Source of the DNA: Spirochaetes bacterium RBG_16_67_19 | GTDB lineage: Bacteria > Spirochaetota > Spirochaetia > SZUA-6 > DRHE01 | Assembly (NCBI GenBank): GCA_001829505.1 | Contig: MIBK01000158.1 | Span: 437-7,638 of the forward strand | Length of the DNA stretch: 7,202 nucleotides | Direction: 5' to 3' | Shown: piece after piece, positions 1 to 7,202 of the stretch | Numbering within the stretch: the first letter of the stretch is position 1 | Layout of the letters: the number at the start of each line of letters is the position of its first letter | Position numbers and translations under genes: made by a program | The notes under the pieces: generated by a model | Database searches by the model: none | What the model saw: only the letters and a program-made list of their open reading frames with translations | What the model was told of the DNA's origin: nothing

Positions 1-1416
1 GACCCTTCCGGCGGCGTGCTGGCCCGGGCGGAGCTGAACGACGGCATCACTCCCCTGGAGGTGAACCAGCAGTTGGCCCTGCCGCCCGGCTCCCGGGTCG
101 CCGGTTTCACCCTCGCGGTGGAGTCAGGCCGCCGGCCGGAAATCCTGGAAGTGGGCTTGGCCCGGCCCTTCGTCGGCTTCGAGCTGGCCCCCGGCCGGCT
201 TCACCTGGGCATCGGGGTGCACGGCCTGCTGCTGCCGCCGGGCTCCATGCAGGTCGAGCTGGCCTCCGAATCCTACGGGGTCGGGGACCAGGGCTGGCGC
301 ATCGAGCTGGACTACGAGCTGGCCGGCCCCGCGGACTGGGCCGACCTGCGCCTGCTGGAAGACGGCCAGGAGCCTACCGGCCGCGCGCGCGCGCGCCTCA
401 CGGCCGCCGCGGGAGGGCGCCGCGCGGCCTTCGAGCTGGACGCGCTGCCGGGCGCGCGGCGGTGGTTCCTGCACCCCGGCACGATCGGCTTCGCCCCCGC
501 GCGCCTGGCCCTGCGCCCGCTGGGCGGAGGACAGGCGACGGTGCGGCGCCTGGAGGTCGTGCCCCAAACCGCGCGCGCGCAGGCCGCGGGCCCCGCCCTG
601 GATCCGCTGCCGGCCGATCCGGCCACGGTGCTGCACTACGACCCGCGCTACTGGCGCCAGCCGGACTACGAGCTGTTCGCCTGGGAGCGCTTCCCGGGCC
701 TCCTGATCCTGGACACGGCGGATTACGCGGTGCAGGATCGCTTCTTCAAGCGCCTGGCCTTTTTCGTGGAGAAGGAGGGCTACCGCGGGCGCCTGGTGAC
801 CGAGCAGGAGGTGCGCGGGCTGCACGGGTACAATGCCCACGACTACCGGGCGGAGGACCTGGAGCGCTTCTTTTCCGATGCCGACGCCCAGGGCTTCGCG
901 CTGAACCCGGAGGAGGAGCTGCTGCGTGCCATCCTGGCGGCCAACGGCATCCTGGGGGGGCAGGGGGCGGTGCTGTCGATCTCGCGTGAGTCCAGCGAGG
1001 TGCTGCGCGACCTGCTGCTCACCCACGAGGCTTTCCACGGACTGTTTTTCACCCTGCCGCGCTACCGCGAGGCCTGTCAGGCGGTCTGGGAGGACCTGCA
1101 GGGGCCGGAGCGCAGGTTCTGGAGCCTGTTCCTGGATTGGGGAAGCTACGACTACCGGGACGGATACCTGGCGGCCAACGAGATGCAGGCCTACCTTTTC
1201 CAGCAGTCGCGGGCCGAGTTGAACTTCTACTTCCGGCACCTCGCGGCCGGCAGGCTGGAGCGGGCCTTTCCCCGGGAAGCGCCCTGGCTGCGGGAGTTCC
1301 TGGGGTCCGGTGGGGGAGGCTTCGAGGCGGCCTTCGACCGGCTGGCCCCGGCGCTGCGCCGGGAGGCGGGCCTGCAGGGCGGCCGGGTGCTGGAGTGGAG
1401 AAAAGACGGAATCTGA
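1..1416 (+). CDS. Putative zinc metallopeptidase (HExxH), 5'-partial
   Basis: The reading frame is open from base 1 to the TGA at 1414-1416 (471 codons visible), so the true start is probably upstream; the GTG at 16 has no convincing ribosome binding site. Counting codons from base 1, the first ~200 residues are a Gly/Leu/Arg-rich, probably beta-rich region without a recognised motif. From about residue 205 a more conserved-looking part begins, with an LLILDTADYAVQD stretch (~235-247). An HEAFH sequence at 342-346 (bases 1024-1038) fits the HExxH zinc site, in which the two His bind zinc and the Glu is the general base. Glu394, in NEMQAY 48 residues downstream, is a good candidate for the third ligand, as in gluzincins. 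I see no signal peptide or membrane segment, but the N-terminus is missing. The gene ends 60 bp before nrdJ on the same strand, with no clear terminator between, so co-transcription is possible. The metallopeptidase call is motif-based; substrate and family are unknown. Confidence 0.7.
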   Translation, partial: DPSGGVLARAELNDGITPLEVNQQLALPPGSRVAGFTLAVESGRRPEILEVGLARPFVGFELAPGRLHLGIGVHGLLLPPGSMQVELASESYGVGDQGWRIELDYELAGPADWADLRLLEDGQEPTGRARARLTAAAGGRRAAFELDALPGARRWFLHPGTIGFAPARLALRPLGGGQATVRRLEVVPQTARAQAAGPALDPLPADPATVLHYDPRYWRQPDYELFAWERFPGLLILDTADYAVQDRFFKRLAFFVEKEGYRGRLVTEQEVRGLHGYNAHDYRAEDLERFFSDADAQGFALNPEEELLRAILAANGILGGQGAVLSISRESSEVLRDLLLTHEAFHGLFFTLPRYREACQAVWEDLQGPERRFWSLFLDWGSYDYRDGYLAANEMQAYLFQQSRAELNFYFRHLAAGRLERAFPREAPWLREFLGSGGGGFEAAFDRLAPALRREAGLQGGRVLEWRKDGI

Positions 1417-1434
1417 GTCTTGCATGGCGCCGCG

Positions 1435-1460
1435 ACAATATATTACTTTTAGCATACGCT
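1435..1460 (+). promoter_or_regulatory. AT-rich palindromic region upstream of nrdJ, possible NrdR-box/promoter
   Basis: The 60-bp gap before nrdJ is sharply more AT-rich than its surroundings. It holds a perfect 8-bp palindrome, AATATATT (1437-1444), in the context CGACAATATATTACTT (1433-1448), which matches my recollection of the NrdR-box consensus at about 11 of 16 positions; the right half (GTGT) is poor. A second imperfect palindrome, AGCATACGCT (1451-1460), is centred 15 bp downstream. NrdR normally binds two boxes about three helical turns apart, centre to centre, so the spacing is not canonical. A TTGCAT at 1420-1425 could be a -35 element but lacks a well-spaced -10. I infer a regulatory or promoter role; the identity of the regulator is uncertain. 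Confidence 0.3.
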
Positions 1461-1464
1461 TTTT

Positions 1465-1473
1465 GGGGAGGGG
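1465..1473 (+). promoter_or_regulatory. Ribosome binding site of nrdJ
   Basis: GGGGAGGGG lies directly before the GTG at 1477, with the GGAG core 6 nt from the start codon. It supports the GTG as the genuine start of nrdJ. Confidence 0.75.
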
Positions 1474-1476
1474 ACA

Positions 1477-5442
<3,966 letters not shown>

Positions 5443-5447
5443 GCGGG

Positions 5448-5478
5448 CCGCGTGCGGCGCTGGGCCTGCCGCGGTTTT
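5448..5478 (+). terminator. Weak terminator-like hairpin after nrdJ
   Basis: CCGCG (5448-5452) can pair with CGCGG (5470-5474), followed by TTTT (5475-5478). An alternative inner stem, GCGGC (5454-5458) with GCCGC (5468-5472), competes with it. The stem is short, the loop long and the T run only four bases, so this is a possible rather than a convincing intrinsic terminator, starting 6 bp after the nrdJ stop. Confidence 0.3.
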
Positions 5479-5502
5479 CAAGATCCGCTCCGGGCTTTGG
5501 AG

Positions 5503-5539
5503 TACAATCATTGACAGGCCGCCAAGTCGGCAATAGGAC
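5503..5539 (+). promoter_or_regulatory. Candidate promoter(s) for the nucleotidyltransferase pair
   Basis: Two sigma70-like elements lie in the 103-bp gap after nrdJ. TACAAT (5503-5508) matches a -10 box at five of six positions but has no good -35. TTGACA (5511-5516) is a perfect -35, with a poor -10 (TAGGAC, 5534-5539) after a 17-bp spacer. Either would give a short leader ahead of the GTG at 5546. The elements suggest the cassette has its own promoter; which one is used cannot be told from sequence. Confidence 0.35.
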
Positions 5540-5545
5540 TTATTC

Positions 5546-6007
5546 GTGAACCTTAAGGTCGAGCTCCTCGGTGTCGTGAAGGCCCTACGCGATGGCGGCG
5601 TGCCCTATGCGCTGTGCGGTGGCATGGCCGTGGTCCTGCATGGATTTCCTCGACTTACCCGAGATATCGACCTGCTCATCCGCCCACAGGACCTGGAGGC
5701 GGCGAAAGCGGCGCTGGCAGCCTGCGATTTCATCATCGCCGCCGGCATAATCCCATTCGATTTGGGGCGCCCGCACGAGCGGCAGGTGTACCGGGTATCC
5801 AAGGCGATCGGGGATGAGCTGCTCACGGTCGATCTATTACTACTCCCGCATTTTCTCGAAGAGGTGTGGAAAGATCGCGAAAGCTATGATCTTGAAGGAT
5901 CCGTTGTGCAGGTCGTGAGCCGAACCGGCCTGATCACGATGAAACGGGTCGCCGGACGCCCGCAAGACCTGAGCGACATCAGCAATCTCGAAGGGGACCC
6001 GCCTTGA
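5546..6007 (+). CDS. Nucleotidyltransferase-fold protein (minimal NTase, AbiEii/MNT-like)
   Basis: This is a 153-aa soluble protein. The nucleotidyltransferase signature is clear: GGMAVVLHG (25-33), then an RxTxDID acidic pair (Asp40 and Asp42, within RLTRDIDLL, 36-44), and a likely third metal ligand, Asp96 in LLTVDLLLL. The C-terminal LITMKRVAGRPQDLSDISNLE (129-149) is the helix commonly seen at the end of such proteins. All three acidic residues are present, so the site could bind metal and NTP. Family members transfer nucleotides to proteins or other substrates, and several act in toxin-antitoxin or abortive-infection modules; the substrate here is unknown. The GTG start is supported by AGGA at 5535-5538, 7 nt upstream. 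The TGA stop overlaps the TTG start of the next gene (TTGA, 6004-6007), implying translational coupling. The base composition looks less GC-rich than the flanks, which fits an acquired cassette. Confidence 0.85.
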   Translation: MNLKVELLGVVKALRDGGVPYALCGGMAVVLHGFPRLTRDIDLLIRPQDLEAAKAALAACDFIIAAGIIPFDLGRPHERQVYRVSKAIGDELLTVDLLLLPHFLEEVWKDRESYDLEGSVVQVVSRTGLITMKRVAGRPQDLSDISNLEGDPP

Positions 6008-6246
6008 AACCCGCTGAGATGAAGGCCCGGAGCCGAGGGGTTTCGACGGATATGTCGCCGCAGGCGATCACCGCGCGTTTCGACATCCTGGTGGACTTGT
6101 CCATCATGGCGAAAGCACTGGCCTCTGCGAAGCTCATCGGCAAGCCGCAAGCCGATTCGCGGCGCTCTACAGCGGCGGCGGCCAGTCCTCGAAGAAGTCG
6201 CGGGCGCGGAAGCGAGCCGGGTCCAGGGTGCCGGAAAGCTCCTTGA
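6004..6246 (+). CDS. Small protein coupled to the nucleotidyltransferase
   Basis: An 80-aa reading frame starts with TTG at 6004, overlapping the upstream stop as TTGA; AAGGGG at 5991-5996 lies 7 nt before it. An in-frame ATG at 6019 is an alternative start with a poorer ribosome binding site. The first ~50 residues look like a real protein: a basic N-terminus, then MSPQAITARFDILVDLSIMA (17-36) and a continuing amphipathic helix to about IGKPQ. From about residue 53 the sequence becomes Ser/Arg/Ala/Gly-rich and lies antisense to the end of the convergent gene (6167-6246). That tail is probably an accidental extension past the ancestral stop. I recall similar short ORFs after NTase genes in other bacteria, but the function is unknown; partner or antitoxin of the NTase is an inference from coupling. 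Confidence 0.6.
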   Translation: MKPAEMKARSRGVSTDMSPQAITARFDILVDLSIMAKALASAKLIGKPQADSRRSTAAAASPRRSRGRGSEPGPGCRKAP

Positions 6247-6640
6247 AGATCACCAGGCGCCGCCGGGCCAGGGGGAACGGCGCCGACAGCTCCAGCAGGC
6301 CGTCGCCCGCGCGGACTTCCGCTCCCAGGTCGGCCAGCCGCTGCCAGCGCCCCGGCCGCTCGACCATCCACATATCCAGGCAGTTTCCGGGCAGGATGTC
6401 CGCTTCCTCGCAGGCCGCCAGGTAGGGACCGCGCGCCGGGTCTTCGGCCCAGGCCTCCTCCGGGCGCACCGTGTGCTCCCAGTACACAATGGCGGGCCCG
6501 CCCGTGCCTTCCGGCCCCTTGGGCAGCACGTACTCCTGAACCGTTCCCACCGTGTGGTAGAGCACCGGGTAGGTGGGCATGGGAAACAGGGTGGAGAAGG
6601 CCACCAGGATCAACCGGAAAACGAGCTTGAGCAGGCGCAT
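6167..6640 (-). CDS. Uncharacterised membrane-anchored or exported protein
   Basis: A 157-aa protein is encoded on the minus strand, from ATG at 6640 to TAG at 6169-6167. The start is chosen because GGAGGGG (6653-6647, minus strand) sits 6 nt upstream; an in-frame GTG at 6655 would add only five residues and destroy that arrangement. The N-terminus MRLLKLVFRLILVAFSTLF is a positively charged then hydrophobic segment, consistent with a signal peptide or a single membrane anchor; no lipobox cysteine is visible. The rest is a mixed alpha/beta soluble part rich in Trp, Pro and Glu, with sequences such as AIVYWEHTV and a Phe/Trp/Pro-rich end (DFFEDWPPPL). I do not recognise the family. It converges on the small gene, sharing 80 bp tail to tail, and is divergent from the gene at 6686. 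Confidence 0.65.
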   Translation of the reverse strand: MRLLKLVFRLILVAFSTLFPMPTYPVLYHTVGTVQEYVLPKGPEGTGGPAIVYWEHTVRPEEAWAEDPARGPYLAACEEADILPGNCLDMWMVERPGRWQRLADLGAEVRAGDGLLELSAPFPLARRRLVIFKELSGTLDPARFRARDFFEDWPPPL

Positions 6641-6646
6641 GCTCGA

Positions 6647-6653
6647 CCCCTCC
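6647..6653 (-). promoter_or_regulatory. Ribosome binding site deciding the start at 6640
   Basis: The minus strand reads GGAGGGG, 6 nt before the ATG at 6640. The immediately upstream leader can form a small hairpin, ACGGC/GCCGT with a 3-nt loop (6654-6666), abutting this site; a role in translation control is possible but unsupported. Confidence 0.6.
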
Positions 6654-6672
6654 ACGGCGAAGCCGTTTCAGG

Positions 6673-6678
6673 TATAAG
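6673..6678 (+). promoter_or_regulatory. Possible -10 element for the gene at 6686
   Basis: TATAAG matches the -10 consensus at five of six positions but lies only 7 bp before the ATG at 6686, and there is no good -35 or ribosome binding site. If used, it would give an essentially leaderless mRNA. Promoters further upstream cannot be excluded. Confidence 0.25.
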
Positions 6679-6704
6679 ATATTCCATGGGGAAGCGGAAG
6701 GCAA
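6676..6704 (-). promoter_or_regulatory. Candidate promoter of the minus-strand gene
   Basis: On the minus strand TTGCCT (6704-6699) and TATCTT (6681-6676) are separated by exactly 17 bp, each matching the sigma70 consensus at four of six positions. Transcription would start around 6668, giving a leader of about 28 nt before the ATG at 6640. The element overlaps the first codons of the divergent gene at 6686, so expression of the two may be interdependent. Confidence 0.4.
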
Positions 6705-7202
6705 TAAAGCCCGCAGAATGGAGCCGTGAGCAGCTGGCGAGTCTGCTGGCCGCTGATGCCGCTGCCGAACTGGAGGGCTGCCTGCTGGCCAACTCGGGGC
6801 TGCCCGGGCCCCGCGGCAACCTGGAGCTGGCCCACGCCCTGGCCGACCGGCTGGCGCGCGAGGCGCCGGGCCCGGCCGTGCGGGCGAGGCTGGAGCGCTG
6901 GCGGGCGCAGGCCCCGGAGCAGGCGCCCACGGGGAATCCCCGCGAGTTCCTTTCCTTCTGCGGCGCGCTGGCCCGGAGTGCAGACTGGGCGCGCGACGGG
7001 GACGGCCCGGGCGGCGAGCGCGGCCGCGCGCAAATCGCCCGCGATCTTCGCCAGGCGGCGGAGGACCCGCGCTGGCGGATGCGCGAGGCCGCGGCCATGG
7101 TCCTCCAGCGCATCGGCGAGGCGGATCCAGCGTCGCTGCTCGAGTTGCTTCCCGCCTGGCTGGAGACGGGCAGCTACTTTGTACTGCGCGCGGTGGCCGC
7201 GG
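6686..7202 (+). CDS. Helical HEAT-repeat-like protein, 3'-partial
   Basis: The frame is open from ATG at 6686 to the end of the window (172 complete codons). The N-terminus is basic (MGKRKAIKPAEW), with no signal peptide, so a cytoplasmic protein is likely. The protein is Ala/Leu/Arg-rich and predicted almost wholly helical. From about residue 118 there is a HEAT-like pattern: DPRWRMREAAAMVLQRIGE (128-146), then a second helix with LLELLPAWL and the start of another repeat (YFVLRAVAA). This resembles the helical-repeat folds of HEAT scaffold proteins and AlkD-type DNA alkylation-repair proteins, but no catalytic residue can be assigned from the visible part. No strong ribosome binding site precedes the ATG. 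High third-position GC and the uninterrupted frame support it as a real gene. Confidence 0.7.
   Translation, partial: MGKRKAIKPAEWSREQLASLLAADAAAELEGCLLANSGLPGPRGNLELAHALADRLAREAPGPAVRARLERWRAQAPEQAPTGNPREFLSFCGALARSADWARDGDGPGGERGRAQIARDLRQAAEDPRWRMREAAAMVLQRIGEADPASLLELLPAWLETGSYFVLRAVAA

Noticed and set aside
382..396. Alternating CG tract (also GCGCGCGCGC at 571-580), potential Z-DNA
   Set aside because: It encodes Arg-Ala repeats within a GC-saturated coding region; such runs are expected by composition and nothing nearby suggests a function.
1417..1476. A cobalamin riboswitch ahead of the B12-dependent nrdJ
   Set aside because: The gap is only 60 bp and has no B12-box-like sequence; a cobalamin riboswitch needs far more space.
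5979..6704. A 241-codon minus-strand open frame covering the 157-aa gene and the end of the cassette
   Set aside because: Its translation is Gly/Ala/Arg/Pro-rich and out of frame with the better-supported gene at 6167-6640, which has a strong ribosome binding site and a hydrophobic N-terminus.
6610..7113. Minus-strand open frames opposite the helical-repeat gene
   Set aside because: Ser/Arg/Ala-rich translations without motifs; the plus-strand frame has a coherent HEAT-like helical pattern and remains open to the window end.

Overview
This is a GC-rich bacterial chromosomal segment, roughly two-thirds G+C by eye, with strong Shine-Dalgarno sequences and several GTG or TTG starts. The sequence alone does not fix the organism. 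A class II (cobalamin-dependent) ribonucleotide reductase is compatible with many anaerobic or microaerophilic lineages. From memory, the style of the first protein and the gene mix resemble GC-rich spirochaetes or other deep-branching environmental bacteria, but I hold that loosely.

Layout. (1) 1-1416, + strand: the 3' part of a gene for a large protein with a HEAFH zinc-metallopeptidase signature and a plausible downstream Glu ligand. Its start lies off the window. (2) 1417-1476: a short AT-rich gap with a palindrome resembling a NrdR box and a strong ribosome binding site. (3) 1477-5442, +: nrdJ, the adenosylcobalamin-dependent ribonucleoside-diphosphate reductase, interrupted in frame by a 152-residue mini-intein (2020-2475). 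(4) 5443-5545: a weak terminator-like hairpin and promoter-like elements. (5) 5546-6007 and 6004-6246, +: a translationally coupled pair, a minimal nucleotidyltransferase-fold protein followed by a small protein. (6) 6167-6640, - strand: an uncharacterised membrane-anchored or exported protein of 157 aa, convergent with and overlapping the small gene. (7) 6641-6685: a compact divergent promoter region. (8) 6686 to the window end, +: the N-terminal part of a helical, HEAT-repeat-like protein.

The main point of interest is the intein. It sits immediately before the cysteine that aligns with the first redox-active cysteine of class II reductases, so the same residue would act as the splicing nucleophile (+1) and then as a catalytic residue. 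Splicing is therefore a precondition for an active enzyme. The intein has no room for a homing endonuclease, keeps the splicing residues (Cys1, TxxH, block-F Asp, His-Asn end), lacks the usual block-F His, and has a codon choice visibly more relaxed than the exteins. The nucleotidyltransferase pair looks like an accessory cassette of toxin-antitoxin-like architecture. The remaining genes show no obvious functional link to nucleotide reduction.
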